Source: Candidatus Eisenbergiella merdigallinarum | GTDB taxonomy: Bacteria > Bacillota > Clostridia > Lachnospirales > Lachnospiraceae | Direction of reading: 5' to 3' | Length of the DNA stretch: 64,000 nucleotides | Assembly: GCA_019119355.1 (NCBI GenBank) | Contig: DWXE01000043.1 | Coordinates: forward strand, 87,277-151,276 | Shown: piece by piece, positions 8,072-17,621 of the stretch | Position numbering within the stretch: position 1 is the stretch's first letter | Layout of the letters: every line of letters begins with the position of its first letter | Notes under the pieces: model-generated | Told to the model about the DNA's origin: nothing | The model's database searches: none | What the model saw: the letters and a program-made list of their open reading frames with translations, nothing else | Program-made: the position numbers and the translations under genes

Positions 8072-8464
8072 GAGTATGTACCTCTCTTTCGCTGGCATAG
8101 TTTTAGTTTACCTTATCGAAAATGCTGGAAAATCCCGAAGTGATGGGCTATACCGGCACATAAGAACTTCTAAAGAGATAATCGAAAATCTATCAAACTA
8201 TTATTCAAATACTACGCACTCCACATGGGGCGTGACCGCAGCCTGAGAAGTGGTGGAGCTGAATCTTTACAAGGTGAGGAAGACCACCGGCAATATCAAA
8301 ACGCGGAAGGCTTTCACCGTGTCCTGCGTGGCAAAGGACACATTGGCCCAATGCGATTATCCTGCTACGGTTTCCGGGAGGAAATGCCCGTCATTCCAAA
8401 GGAACAGCCCCGCCATAAGACGGGGCTGCAATATTTTCGCGTCAGGCTGCGCCGGCGCCGAAAA
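8072..8464. other. Intergenic stretch with gene remnants
   Basis: No convincing gene is seen in this gap of nearly 400 bases. A plus-strand open frame (8250-8489) encodes NLYKVRKTTGNIKTRKAFTV and neighbouring residues. It has no good ribosome binding site and runs into the next gene antisense, and I do not recognise it. Bases 8222-8232 (CACATGGGGCG) are the inverted counterpart of 6990-7000. The stretch ends with a hairpin serving the GT2 gene. Confidence 0.45.
8398..8428 (-). terminator. Hairpin after the GT2 gene
   Basis: CAGCCCCG and CGGGGCTG flank an eight-base loop. On the minus strand the stem is followed by TTCCTTT, about 37 bases beyond the stop of the downstream-reading glycosyltransferase gene. 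Confidence 0.55.
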
Positions 8465-9490
8465 TCAGTTGAATCCGAAAAACTTCTGACAGATTTTATA
8501 TCCTTCTACGGAAATCCAGCGTCCCGTCTTTCCCGGGAGGTTCATGCAGTTGCCCAGAAGACCGTACCGCAGTTTCCGGTAAAGGGATCTGTCCTTCTGT
8601 TTGATATACTCCAGCAGCGCCTTCTTTTTGTCCAGCGCTTCCTGCGTATCGGCCCGGATCAAAAGGATGGATGAGATGGTGGTGATAATGTCCAGATAGC
8701 TGAGCATATAGCGGTTCATCCTCCTGTTGGCCATCAGAACCCCCTTCTTTTCCACATAATAATCCACCATGATCTGATTGACCCTGATCTGCTGGTCGAT
8801 CCTGCCGATCATCACCTTTTCGTTGACGGACTGGTCGGAACGGCCGATATAATAGCGGTAGAAGTTCACGTCCATATAATACATGTTGCGGACGTAGGGA
8901 AGGGGCTCGAACACGTAAATGTTATCCACGTAGAACGTGTGCTCCGGAAGGTGCAGCCCGCATTCCCGAAGGAGCTTCGTCCGGTAGATCACCGAGTGCA
9001 TCAGGATATACTGCCCCTTCATGAAATGGCCCACTTCATCCCAGGTGAAGATCCTGCCCTGGGGGAGGGGATGGCGGTAGCGCATAACCTTCTTCCTCTT
9101 CTCCCCTTCCTTTTCATACACGAAATTGCTGATCATCAGATCCAGCGTCTGCCCGCCTCCGGCCAGCTCCCGGAGCTTGTCCAGAATTTCCAGATAGGCG
9201 TCGTCCTTCACCCAGTCGTCGCTGTCCACCACCTTGAAAAACAGGCCGCTGGCGTTCTCGATTCCCGTGTTCACCGCGGAACCGTGGCCGCCGTTCTCCT
9301 TGTGGATCGCCCGGACGATGGTGGGATATCTGGACTCGTAGTCGTCCGCGATCTCCGCAGTCCTGTCCGAAGAACCGTCGTCCACGATGAGGATCTCCAC
9401 ATCCTCCCCTCCGATGAGCAGCGATTCAATGCACTTTTCCATGTAATTCTGTGAGTTATAGCACGGAATTGCAATCGAAAGCAGTTTCAT
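8465..9490 (-). CDS. Glycosyltransferase family 2 protein
   Basis: A 341-residue GT2 enzyme. The N-terminal GT-A domain shows MKLLSIAIPCYNSQNYMEKC, the nucleotide-binding ILIVDDGSSDRT, an ENGGHGSAVNTGI segment and the DxD-type VVDSDDWV. The C-terminal 150 residues are helical, with HTFYVDNIYVFEPLPYVRNM and a YYIGRSDQSVN block shared by clostridial surface-glycan transferases. No transmembrane anchor is evident, so it is probably cytoplasmic or membrane-associated. Its ATG overlaps the stop of the SfsA-MutY gene by four bases (ATGA), so it is translationally coupled to a DNA-repair gene. The shared expression probably has no functional meaning. The acceptor is unknown. Confidence 0.9.
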   Translation of the reverse strand: MKLLSIAIPCYNSQNYMEKCIESLLIGGEDVEILIVDDGSSDRTAEIADDYESRYPTIVRAIHKENGGHGSAVNTGIENASGLFFKVVDSDDWVKDDAYLEILDKLRELAGGGQTLDLMISNFVYEKEGEKRKKVMRYRHPLPQGRIFTWDEVGHFMKGQYILMHSVIYRTKLLRECGLHLPEHTFYVDNIYVFEPLPYVRNMYYMDVNFYRYYIGRSDQSVNEKVMIGRIDQQIRVNQIMVDYYVEKKGVLMANRRMNRYMLSYLDIITTISSILLIRADTQEALDKKKALLEYIKQKDRSLYRKLRYGLLGNCMNLPGKTGRWISVEGYKICQKFFGFN

Positions 9491-11307
9491 TTCCTTTTTC
9501 CTCCCATTTTTCCCTGTTCCATTCTATCTCTGCCCGTCCGGATGCTCAGACAGGCCGTATAAGCCGCGAAAGCGGACGGGATCGGATATTTCTCCCCGAT
9601 CTCCTCCGGCTGCGCGAAAAGAAGGCCGTTTTCCTTCCCCAAAGGCTCCAGCCCGTCCACCAGCGCCAGATACCCCGTCATTTCCCATTCCCTGTGGGTA
9701 AAAATATGCCGGGAATCCGCCTGCTTCTCCAGGCGTATCGCGCGCACGCCCTGGCTTTTCAGCCAGGCCACCACCTCTTCCTGCGCCAGATGTCCGTCCA
9801 GGCAGGGAAATTCATACAGGCCGGCCAGCAGTCCCCGGTCCGGCCGCTTCCGGATCGCCACGCGGTTCTCGTCCCGGATCAGGAGCACCGTCTTCTTCTC
9901 CGCCTTCCGCGCCTTTTTGGCGCTCTTTTTCGGATAGTCCGCCTGCCTGCCGTCGCGCTTTGCCAGGCAGGCCGACCGCCAGGGACATTTTTCGCAGAGC
10001 GGAGCCCCGTTCGGCAGGCAGACGGTGGCGCCCAGCTCCATCAGCGCCTGATTGAAGTCCCCGGGCCTGTCCGCCGGCATGATCGAAAGCAGCTCCTGAC
10101 CGATCCGGCGCTTTACGGAAGGGTCCGCGATATCCCCTTCGTCCTCCGTCAGGCGGGCGATGATCCGCAGCACGTTGCCGTCCACCGCCGGTGCCGGCTG
10201 GCCGAAGGCGATGGAAGCGATGGCCCCTGCGGTATAGCTGCCGATGCCGGCGAGCTTCTGCAAAGACTCATAGTCCCCCGGCATCCGCCCGCCGTACTCT
10301 TCCATAATCTGAACCGCGGCCCTGTGAAGATTCCTCACCCGGCTGTAATATCCCAGCCCTTCCCACAGCTTCAGCAGCGTATCCTCATCCGCCTCCGCCA
10401 GGGACGCGATATCCGGAAGCCTCTCCATAAACCGGTTGAAATACGGTTTCACCGCCTCCACCCGGGTCTGCTGGAGCATCACTTCCGAAACCCAGACGCG
10501 GTAAGGGGTAACGTCTTCCCGCCAGGGAAGCTTCCTCCTGCACTCATCATACCATGACAGCAGCGGTTCGGCAACGCCGGAGCCGGATGCGTCCAAAAGC
10601 AGCAGCCTGCCCGGCTCCAGGCAGACCGGCACGGGATCTTCCAGCTCCATGCACCCCGGCTCCACACGGCAGTCCCAGGCGACGGCCTTCACGCCGGCCT
10701 CCCTGGCCCGCAGGAGTTCTTCCCCGAACGCCGGGTGCATCTCCCAGTTCGGCACGAAACGGCGGACTCCCTTCATCTGGATCACGAACAGCACATAGCA
10801 CTCGTACCCTTCCTTCGCCGCCTGCGCCAGCTCCCGAACATGCCTGACCGCGCGTTCGGAGGGGGCGTCGGGAAACAGCGCCGTCCTCTGGCGCTCCAGC
10901 GTGACCCCCTTCACCTCGATCAGGATCTTTCTGTCCCCCGCCTCCGCGTAAAAATCGAAACGGGAACTGCCATAGACGGTTTCCGGACGGATCTTCGTGA
11001 GCCCTTTCCAGTAGCGGCCCGACCGGAGGAACTCCAGAACTGCCCGGTTGGGCGCGGCGGAATCCATGTTGATGAGCAGATCCCCCTTCTCCACGGCCAC
11101 CAGATCCCAGGCCGTCTTCCTCGCAGGGTTTTCTCCCTTCGCCAGATAGACCCTGGCCCCGGGGACCAGCAGTTCCCTGCACCTTCCGGTATTCTTTACG
11201 TGCACCGTTTCCGTCCCGCGCACGTCCCCCTGCTGTATTTCCACCTGCGCGATAAACCGGTTTGGCCTGCTCAAAAACCGCCCCGGGATGATCTGCCCGT
11301 ATTCCAT
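9487..11307 (-). CDS. SfsA nuclease / A/G-specific adenine glycosylase (MutY) fusion
   Basis: A 606-residue two-domain protein. Residues 1 to about 235 are SfsA-like: an N-terminal OB-like part (RPNRFIAQVE, VKNTGRCRELLVPGA) and then a nuclease-type core with FDFYAEAGDRKILIEVKGVTLE and ALFPDAPSERAVRH. Residues from about 250 are MutY, which removes adenine mispaired with 8-oxoguanine. They show SEVMLQQTRVEAV (catalytic Glu in SEV), the HhH motif LAGIGSYTAGAIASIAFG, VDGNVLRIIARL with the catalytic Asp, and the cluster-binding cysteines C-x7-C-x2-C-x5-C. A NUDIX-like 8-oxoG reader with FTHREWEMTGYLA completes it. SfsA (about 235 aa) and MutY (about 350 aa) are normally separate proteins, and the frame is continuous across the junction. 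Confidence 0.93.
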   Translation of the reverse strand: MEYGQIIPGRFLSRPNRFIAQVEIQQGDVRGTETVHVKNTGRCRELLVPGARVYLAKGENPARKTAWDLVAVEKGDLLINMDSAAPNRAVLEFLRSGRYWKGLTKIRPETVYGSSRFDFYAEAGDRKILIEVKGVTLERQRTALFPDAPSERAVRHVRELAQAAKEGYECYVLFVIQMKGVRRFVPNWEMHPAFGEELLRAREAGVKAVAWDCRVEPGCMELEDPVPVCLEPGRLLLLDASGSGVAEPLLSWYDECRRKLPWREDVTPYRVWVSEVMLQQTRVEAVKPYFNRFMERLPDIASLAEADEDTLLKLWEGLGYYSRVRNLHRAAVQIMEEYGGRMPGDYESLQKLAGIGSYTAGAIASIAFGQPAPAVDGNVLRIIARLTEDEGDIADPSVKRRIGQELLSIMPADRPGDFNQALMELGATVCLPNGAPLCEKCPWRSACLAKRDGRQADYPKKSAKKARKAEKKTVLLIRDENRVAIRKRPDRGLLAGLYEFPCLDGHLAQEEVVAWLKSQGVRAIRLEKQADSRHIFTHREWEMTGYLALVDGLEPLGKENGLLFAQPEEIGEKYPIPSAFAAYTACLSIRTGRDRMEQGKMGGKRK

Positions 11308-11352
11308 CGCCTTCGCTCCAATCGCATTTTTGTCCGTCCGAAAAGCCGCGCT

Positions 11353-11985
11353 CTACCGGAGCCGGTTGCACTCGTACCGTTCCAGCGTCAGAAGGCAGTT
11401 CTTCAACGCCTCATACTGCTCCTCCAGGCTTCCCTCGGACAGCTCCAGATCCAGGGAAACCGCCATGGTGTTGAGCATCTTTTGGTCCGCCCGGCCCGCC
11501 AGCTGGTCGAAGACCTCCAGCTTCTTTTCGTAGCTGTCCGCCTCCAGAAACGCCAGCAGCCCGGGATCCAGCTCAAACGCTTCCTCATCCGCCGCCGGCC
11601 CGGCTCCCTCCGGCGCCGTCCCCGGCTTCGCTTCTTCCCGTTCTGACGGCTCTCCGGCCGGTTTGAGCTGGGCGTCCGGCCCGGCCGAGGCCCCGGCTTC
11701 CTCAGAAGGCGGCACGGGCGTGCCGGCAGCGGGAGCCCCGGCCAGCGTCCCGGCTTCCGGAATCAGCGTAAAGCGATACCGGTCCTGCGCTTCGGAGTAT
11801 TTTTCACGATCGACCTCTCCCAGAAACAGGGACAGAGGCCTGGCGTACACCGGATAATCCCCGTACAGCCCCTGATAGACCACCAGCTGCTCCCCCGTCT
11901 CCGCGTGCTGTGCCAGCGTCACGATCCGATAAAGATTTCCCTTGAAGTGCCGATAAATTTCTCCCTGTCCGGGGATCCGTCTCAT
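11353..11985 (-). CDS. DUF1653 domain protein with C-terminal extension
   Basis: A 210-residue protein. Residues 1 to about 70 are a DUF1653 domain (GEIYRHFKGNLYRIVTLAQH, ELVVYQGLYGDYPVYARPLSLF), a small beta-rich module of unknown function. A low-complexity linker of Ala, Pro, Glu and Gly (about residues 75-130) follows. The last roughly 75 residues form a helical domain (LLAFLEADSYEKKLEVFDQL ... LEEQYEALKNCLLTLERYE) that I do not recognise. DUF1653 proteins are usually only 70-80 residues long, so this copy carries an extra helical domain. It is the first gene of the likely operon with sfsA-mutY and the GT2 gene (45-base gap). Confidence 0.8.
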   Translation of the reverse strand: MRRIPGQGEIYRHFKGNLYRIVTLAQHAETGEQLVVYQGLYGDYPVYARPLSLFLGEVDREKYSEAQDRYRFTLIPEAGTLAGAPAAGTPVPPSEEAGASAGPDAQLKPAGEPSEREEAKPGTAPEGAGPAADEEAFELDPGLLAFLEADSYEKKLEVFDQLAGRADQKMLNTMAVSLDLELSEGSLEEQYEALKNCLLTLERYECNRLR

Positions 11986-12098
11986 ATTAGCTCCTCCTGC
12001 ATCCGTCTCCCGGCCCGGCCGCCGATTCCGGCGGCCGAAAGGCCGCGTCCGTTTTCTATACGCCTTAGTATACCCCGAAAGCGCAAAACTGTCATGCC

Positions 12099-14165
12099 CT
12101 ATTTTTCGTCCCTGGCCGGCCTCGTATCCATCTCCAGCACCAGCTCCCCGCCGGCCACGATCTCCTCATGGGTCAGAAACGGCCTTGCCAGCGGTTTCCC
12201 GTTGAGGATGGCCGAACGGATATACCGCTTTCCGTCGCCCGCGCCCAGGCTGACGATCCGGAAGACCTTTCCTTTCCCCACCTGGAGTTCCGCCCGGTCG
12301 AACAGCGGCGTCCCAAGGGCGTATTCCGCCTTTCCCGGGCAGACGGGATAGAAGCCCAGCGCGGAAAAGACGAACCAGCTGGACATGGCCCCGCCGTCCT
12401 CGTCCCCGCAGATGCCCGTGGGGGAATCCGTAAACCAGATGTCCATCAGCTCCCGCAGCTTCTTCTGCGCCTTCCAGGGCGCGCCGTAATAGTCGTACAG
12501 ATAGGGAATGTGAAACGACGGTTCGTTTCCCATGGCGAACTGCCCCATCAGCCCGGTGGAATCCGGAAACTGTCCCAGATAGACGTACTTGCTCTCGGGC
12601 CACCGAAAGCCTTCCCGAAAGAGCTGATCCAGCCGCGCCACGGCGGCCTCCTTTCCTCCCATCAGCTCCGCCAGCCCCTCCGGATCGTGGAACACCGACC
12701 AGGTGTAGGTCCAGGTGTTGTTTTCGGTGGTGTAATCCCTTCCGCCCATGCCGCCGGAAAACTTCGGATCGAAATCCTCCACCCAGTTGCCCCGGCTGTC
12801 CTTCGGGGACATCCAGCCGTTTTCCGGGTTGTAGAGGTTGCGGTAATTCTGGCTCCTCTTCGTAAAGATCCGGCAGTCCTCTTCCTTTCCCAGATGCTCT
12901 GCCAGACGGGCCGCGCACCAGTCGTCGTAGGCGTGCTCCAGGGTGACGGCCACAGCCTGCCGGCGCTCGAAGGTCTTTCCGCTCTCGCAGGTTTCCTCTT
13001 CCCCTTTGGCCAGGGCGGGGAAATAGCCCCGCTCCTGATAGCACAGATCCGGCGCTTCCAGGGGTTTATCGCAGCACCAGGGGAACATGCTCTGCTCCAT
13101 GGCGTTTTTGCGGATCCCTTCGTAGGCGGTGGCGTAATCCGCCTCCACCCCCTTTGCCAGCGCGTCCGCGAACAGCGCCGCCGCGTGGAACCCGATCATC
13201 ACCGGCAGATCTCCCGTCAGGCCCGGGAAGCAGGGCATCAGGCCGCTCTGCTCGTACATCCGGTTGTAGCTCTCCAGAATGTCCCTGTGGCGTCCGGGAT
13301 CCAGCAGAAGCTGCAGCGGGTGCATGCAGCGGAAGGTGTCCCAGAGCCCGTCCCCGGTATAAAAGACGCCGTCGTGCACCTTCCTGTCATAGCCGCTGAA
13401 ATACTGTCCGTGTTCCGTGTAGTCGGTCATGCGCATGAAGGAACGGAACAGGGCGGTATAGTAAACGGTCTTCTTCTCCTCCGTATTCCCTTCCACCCGC
13501 GCTCTGGAAAGCTGGTCGTCCCAGATCCGCTTCGCCTCGGATGCGATCCGTTCGAAGTCCTTCCCCGCCGTCTCCTTCTCCAGGCTCTCCGCCGCTTTTT
13601 CGAAGGAAATATACGACACGGCCCCCATGACGCAGGCGTCGGAGGGCGCGGAGAGGATCCAGCGCCCCTGCTCCCGGGACAAAACCCGCGCCCCTTCCGG
13701 CATCCGGATCAGCACGTACTGGAAGACCGGATCCGACGGGTCACCTTCCGGCATCCGCACCCGGATCAGGCCGCCGTCCTCCGACGCTTCCCCTCCTTCA
13801 AAATCCAGGCGCAGCCCGTCCGCTCCGGCAAAACGATGCGCGTACACGTGGGCCGTCACCGTGGAGGCCGCCGTAATCCCGTGCTCCTCCAGCTCCGCCT
13901 CCATCCGGTAGCACTTAAAATCCTCCCGGCTGTGATCCAGCGCGTTTTCGAAATCGCCGCCCCTGCCCGGCATCACAGAGACCAGCCCCAGGGGATAGCC
14001 CAGGATCCTGTCGTTGCAGTAATAGTCCCCGCAGTCTTTGACCACGGGCGTGCTTCTGGCCATTCCGTAGGGCAGCATGACCTCCGGCCTGGTGGAAGCC
14101 AGCATGTGGGAAATCGTTCCGATATAAGGGTTTACATAATCCGCAGGTGTTTTCATCTTCTCCAT
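12099..14165 (-). CDS. Glycoside hydrolase family 92 alpha-mannosidase
   Basis: A 688-residue GH92 enzyme. This family consists of calcium-dependent inverting exo-alpha-mannosidases that trim mannose from N-glycans and mannans. Family marks include YVNPYIGT near the N-terminus, VFYTGDGLWDTFRCMHPLQ in the (alpha/alpha)6 domain, GMGGRDYTTENNTWTYTWSV, GNEPSFHIPYLYDYYGAPW, and the catalytic-base region GICGDEDGGAMSSWFVFSA. No signal peptide is visible, so it is probably cytoplasmic and acts on imported oligosaccharides. Many Bacteroides members are secreted instead. The ATG at 14165 has GGAG nearby, and a second ATG three codons on is equally possible. A GH125 mannosidase lies 14 kb away. Linkage (alpha-1,2 or other) cannot be inferred. 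Confidence 0.92.
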   Translation of the reverse strand: MEKMKTPADYVNPYIGTISHMLASTRPEVMLPYGMARSTPVVKDCGDYYCNDRILGYPLGLVSVMPGRGGDFENALDHSREDFKCYRMEAELEEHGITAASTVTAHVYAHRFAGADGLRLDFEGGEASEDGGLIRVRMPEGDPSDPVFQYVLIRMPEGARVLSREQGRWILSAPSDACVMGAVSYISFEKAAESLEKETAGKDFERIASEAKRIWDDQLSRARVEGNTEEKKTVYYTALFRSFMRMTDYTEHGQYFSGYDRKVHDGVFYTGDGLWDTFRCMHPLQLLLDPGRHRDILESYNRMYEQSGLMPCFPGLTGDLPVMIGFHAAALFADALAKGVEADYATAYEGIRKNAMEQSMFPWCCDKPLEAPDLCYQERGYFPALAKGEEETCESGKTFERRQAVAVTLEHAYDDWCAARLAEHLGKEEDCRIFTKRSQNYRNLYNPENGWMSPKDSRGNWVEDFDPKFSGGMGGRDYTTENNTWTYTWSVFHDPEGLAELMGGKEAAVARLDQLFREGFRWPESKYVYLGQFPDSTGLMGQFAMGNEPSFHIPYLYDYYGAPWKAQKKLRELMDIWFTDSPTGICGDEDGGAMSSWFVFSALGFYPVCPGKAEYALGTPLFDRAELQVGKGKVFRIVSLGAGDGKRYIRSAILNGKPLARPFLTHEEIVAGGELVLEMDTRPARDEK

Positions 14166-14210
14166 CGCTCCGTTTCCGGCGTGCGCTCCGACGCCATATT
14201 TACACTCCCA

Positions 14211-14239
14211 ATTATAATGACGCCGGCGCTGCCGCGCAA
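14211..14239 (-). promoter_or_regulatory. Candidate sigma-A promoter of the GH92 gene
   Basis: On the minus strand TTGCGC and a perfect TATAAT are 17 bases apart, about 45 bases ahead of the ATG. Confidence 0.6.
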
Positions 14240-14287
14240 CCCCGGCGCGACAACAAGTATGACCGGAAAGGAACTTTCCCGTCGTAC

Positions 14288-14341
14288 AAAAAACCCGCGG
14301 CGCGGGCCCGGGCTGCCGTCAGCCTGTGCCTGTGCCGCGGG
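14288..14341 (-). terminator. Intrinsic terminator of the acc operon
   Basis: CCCGCGGC and GCCGCGGG pair around a GC-rich loop and are followed on the minus strand by TTTTTT, 44 bases past the accDA stop. Confidence 0.75.
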
Positions 14342-14384
14342 CCCTTTTGTCGGAGCGCTCCGCGCAAATCGATTGTCGTCTGTT

Positions 14385-16247
14385 TTACATGTTCCGGAAC
14401 CGTTCGTAGCGCTGCCGGGCCAGCTCCTCCCCGGAGAGCCGCAGATAGCGGGACAGGAATTCCCCCAGCATCTCCTTCATGTCGCCGGCGATCTTTTCCA
14501 CGTGCTTTTTCTCCGCGGGCTCCTCTTCCGGGATGACGCGCTCGATCAGCCCCATCTCCTTTAAGTCCGCGGCCGTGATCTTCATCACCTCCGCCGCCTT
14601 CTGAGCCAGGCGGCTGTCCTTCCAGAGGATGCTGGCGAACCCTTCCGGCGACAGGATGGAATAACTCGCGTTTTCCATCATCCAGACTTCGTTGGCCACG
14701 GCCAGGGCCAGGGCGCCGCCGCTGCCCCCCTCCCCGATCAGGATGGAGAGCACGGGAACCTTCATGTCAGCCATTTCGAACAGGTTGCGGGCGATGGCCT
14801 CCCCCTGTCCCCGTTCCTCGGCCTCCATGCCGCAGAACGCGCCCGGGGTATCCACGAAGCAGACGATGGGACGGCCGAATTTCTCCGCCTGCTTCATCAG
14901 GCGAAGGGCCTTCCTGTATCCGTCCGGAGAGGGCATTCCGAAGTTGCGCACCTGGTTTTCCTTCGCGCTGCGCCCCTTCTCCTGACCGATGACGGTGACC
15001 GGGATCCCCTCCTGGCGCGTCCCGTCCTGCTGCCCCTTCGGATAAAAGGTGGCGAGCCCGGCGATCACCGCTCCGTCGTCCTTAAAATACCGGTCGCCGT
15101 GCAGCTCGTAAAAATCCGGGAACAGCGCCTGAATGTAATCGCTGGCCACGGGCCGCTTCGGGCTTCTGGAAAGGGTCACGATGTCCCAGGCGCTGCGCCC
15201 CTTCTCCTCCGGCCCAGCCTCCTTCCCGGCGTCCGGGGCAGCATCGGGACCGCCCTGCAATCCCCGCTTTTCTCCGGAACCGGGCTGCTCCGCTGCGGAC
15301 AGCGGCACGACGGGCGATGCGGACGGCGGCACCTCGTTCGATGCGGCAGCCGGCACGGATCCTGCCTTCTGCGCGGCCCTGTCGTGAAACGAAAGGATCC
15401 TGGACAGCTCTTCCCTCATCTGAGGGCGCTTCACGATCCGGTCCACGAAACCGTGCTCCAGCAGAAATTCCGCCCGCTGGAACCCTTCCGGCAGCTTCTG
15501 GCCGATGGTCTGCTCGATGACCCTGGGCCCGGCGAAGCCGATCAGCGCCCCGGGTTCCGCCAGGATGATATCCCCCAGCATGGCGAAGCTGGCCGTCACG
15601 CCCCCGGTGGTGGGGTCCGTCAGCACGCTGACGTAAAGAAGGCCCGCTTCGTGGTGTCTTTTCAGGGCCGCCGCGGTTTTGGCCATCTGCATCAGGGAAA
15701 CGAGCCCCTCCTGCATCCGGGCTCCTCCCGAGCAGGCGAACAGGATCACCGGCAGCTTCTCCCGGGTAGCCCGCTCCACCGCCAGCGCGATCTTCTCGCC
15801 CACATTGTGCCCCATGCTGCTCATCAGAAACCGGGAGTCGCAGACGCCGATCACCGCAGGCTGCCCTTCGATGGTCCCCTTTCCGGTGACCACGGCTTCG
15901 TCCAGCCCCGTCCTCTCCCTGGAGGATTCCAGCTTCTTTTCATAGCCCGGGAAATCCAGCGGGTTGACGAAGGGCATGGTCTCTTCAAATTCTACGAATG
16001 AGCCCTCGTCCAGCACCTGCTCCAGCCGCTTTCTGGCGGGGACCCTGAAATAAGCGTGGCATTTGGGGCAGATATAGAACTGCTGCCGCACGTCCTCCGC
16101 ATAAATCGGCCTCCCGCACTGATTGCATTTCTTCCACATGCCTTCCGGAACGTTGGGCTTTTCCCCTTCCGGCGCTTTTCTGGCCTGCTGCGCCTGATGC
16201 ACCTCTCCGATCAGCGTATAGGTTTTCTTGAACATTCCCTGAAGCAT
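14385..16247 (-). CDS. accDA: Acetyl-CoA carboxylase carboxyltransferase, fused beta-alpha subunits
   Basis: A 620-residue fusion of the two carboxyltransferase subunits, which move the carboxyl group from carboxybiotin to acetyl-CoA to give malonyl-CoA for fatty acid synthesis. Residues 1 to about 285 are AccD. A zinc ribbon (CNQCGRPIY ... CPKCHAYF) leads into the crotonase-like core, with [17 protein letters not shown] and [18 protein letters not shown] low-complexity Ala/Pro/Ser/Gly linker (about 300-350) joins AccA, recognised by [39 protein letters not shown] and [12 protein letters not shown]. Such accDA fusions occur in some clostridia. It is the last gene of accB-accC-accDA, 10 bases after accC. 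Confidence 0.95.
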   Translation of the reverse strand: MLQGMFKKTYTLIGEVHQAQQARKAPEGEKPNVPEGMWKKCNQCGRPIYAEDVRQQFYICPKCHAYFRVPARKRLEQVLDEGSFVEFEETMPFVNPLDFPGYEKKLESSRERTGLDEAVVTGKGTIEGQPAVIGVCDSRFLMSSMGHNVGEKIALAVERATREKLPVILFACSGGARMQEGLVSLMQMAKTAAALKRHHEAGLLYVSVLTDPTTGGVTASFAMLGDIILAEPGALIGFAGPRVIEQTIGQKLPEGFQRAEFLLEHGFVDRIVKRPQMREELSRILSFHDRAAQKAGSVPAAASNEVPPSASPVVPLSAAEQPGSGEKRGLQGGPDAAPDAGKEAGPEEKGRSAWDIVTLSRSPKRPVASDYIQALFPDFYELHGDRYFKDDGAVIAGLATFYPKGQQDGTRQEGIPVTVIGQEKGRSAKENQVRNFGMPSPDGYRKALRLMKQAEKFGRPIVCFVDTPGAFCGMEAEERGQGEAIARNLFEMADMKVPVLSILIGEGGSGGALALAVANEVWMMENASYSILSPEGFASILWKDSRLAQKAAEVMKITAADLKEMGLIERVIPEEEPAEKKHVEKIAGDMKEMLGEFLSRYLRLSGEELARQRYERFRNM

Positions 16248-16257
16248 CTTCTATCTC

Positions 16258-17610
16258 CTATTCTGCGAGCTGCGGAAAATGGGCCGGGATGAAATCCGTG
16301 CTCACGTTGCCTTCCACGTAATCCCTGCACCCCAGAATTTCAAACTGAAAATCGATGTTCGTGTCGATCCCCTCGATCACCAGCTCGCCCAGTGCGGAGC
16401 GCATCTTGGCGATGGCGGAGGGCCGGTCCTTATCCCGCACGATCAGCTTCAGCAGCATGGAATCGTAGTGGGCGGGAACCGTATATCCGCTGTAGACGGC
16501 AGTATCCACCCGCACGCAGCGGCCTCCGGGCAGATGAACGTTGGTGATCTTCCCCGGGCAGGGCATGAACTTCCTTTCCGGGTTCTCCGCGTTGATCCTG
16601 CATTCGATGGCGTGGCCGCGGATCACCACGTCCTCCTGGGCAAAGGAAAGCCTTTCTCCCGCCGCGATCCGGATCTGCTCCCGGATCAGGTCCAGATCCG
16701 TCACCGCCTCCGTCACGGGATGCTCCACCTGGATGCGGGTATTCATCTCCATGAAATAGAAGTTTTGATCCTGATCCAGCAAAAATTCGATGGTGCCCGC
16801 GTTCACATAGCCCACCGCCTTCGCGGCGCGCACCGCGGTCTCCCCCATGCGCTCTCTGAGTTCCTCCGAAATAGCGCTGCAGGGGGATTCCTCCAGCAGC
16901 TTCTGATGGCGTCTCTGGATGGAGCAGTCCCGCTCCCCCAGATGCACCACGTTGCCGTGGCTGTCGGCCAGGATCTGGAACTCGATGTGCCTGGGGTTTC
17001 TCACGTAGCGCTCCAGATACATGGCGCTGTCGGAAAACCCTTTTTCCGCTTCCAGCTGGGCGTTTTTAAAGTTCTGCAAAAAGTCCTCTTCGCCCTCGGA
17101 AAGGCGCATCCCCTTTCCGCCGCCGCCGGCGCTGGCCTTGATCATGACGGGGAAGCCGATCTCCCTGGCCGCTTCCAGCGCCTCCTTCGCGTCGTAAAAG
17201 GGCGTTTTGCTGCCGGGCACCACGGGCACCCCTGCCTCCGTCATGGTCCTTCTGGCCTCCGACTTGTTTCCCATCTTCTCGATGAGCTCCGCGTCCGGAC
17301 CGATGAAGGCGATGTTGCATTTTCCGCAAAGCGCGGCGAAGCGCGCGTTCTCAGACAAAAATCCGAATCCGGGATGAATCGCCTGGGCCCCGGTAGCCAC
17401 AGCCGCGCTCAAAATCCGCTCCATATCCAGATAGCTCTCCGAAGAAGGGGCGGGGCCGATGCAGATGGCCTCGTCCGCCAGCATCGTGTGCAGCGCCTCC
17501 CGGTCCGCTTCGGAATAGACGGCCACCGTCTGAATCCCCATCTCGCGGCAGGCGCGGATGATGCGCACTGCGATTTCCCCTCTGTTGGCGATCAGAATCT
17601 TTTTAAACAT
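16258..17610 (-). CDS. accC: Acetyl-CoA carboxylase, biotin carboxylase subunit
   Basis: A 450-residue biotin carboxylase (E. coli AccC is 449) that carboxylates biotin on AccB using bicarbonate and ATP. It starts [20 protein letters not shown]. The ATP-grasp glycine-rich loop is [13 protein letters not shown], and the carboxylase signature blocks [20 protein letters not shown] and [15 protein letters not shown] follow. The ORF track opens at a TTG (17625) that overlaps the accB stop, but the ATG at 17610 has GAGGG at normal distance and gives the standard family N-terminus. The intergenic distance from accB is 11 bases. Confidence 0.97.
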   Translation of the reverse strand: MFKKILIANRGEIAVRIIRACREMGIQTVAVYSEADREALHTMLADEAICIGPAPSSESYLDMERILSAAVATGAQAIHPGFGFLSENARFAALCGKCNIAFIGPDAELIEKMGNKSEARRTMTEAGVPVVPGSKTPFYDAKEALEAAREIGFPVMIKASAGGGGKGMRLSEGEEDFLQNFKNAQLEAEKGFSDSAMYLERYVRNPRHIEFQILADSHGNVVHLGERDCSIQRRHQKLLEESPCSAISEELRERMGETAVRAAKAVGYVNAGTIEFLLDQDQNFYFMEMNTRIQVEHPVTEAVTDLDLIREQIRIAAGERLSFAQEDVVIRGHAIECRINAENPERKFMPCPGKITNVHLPGGRCVRVDTAVYSGYTVPAHYDSMLLKLIVRDKDRPSAIAKMRSALGELVIEGIDTNIDFQFEILGCRDYVEGNVSTDFIPAHFPQLAE

Positions 17611-17621
17611 TTTTCCGTCCC

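Noticed and set aside
8250-8489. 79-codon plus-strand ORF beside the second GT2 gene
   Set aside because: No usable ribosome binding site, no recognisable family, and its end is antisense to the GT2 gene. It is treated as a remnant.
12168-14564. 798-codon plus-strand ORF over the GH92 gene
   Set aside because: Shadow of the GH92 frame, with no domain and no start signal.
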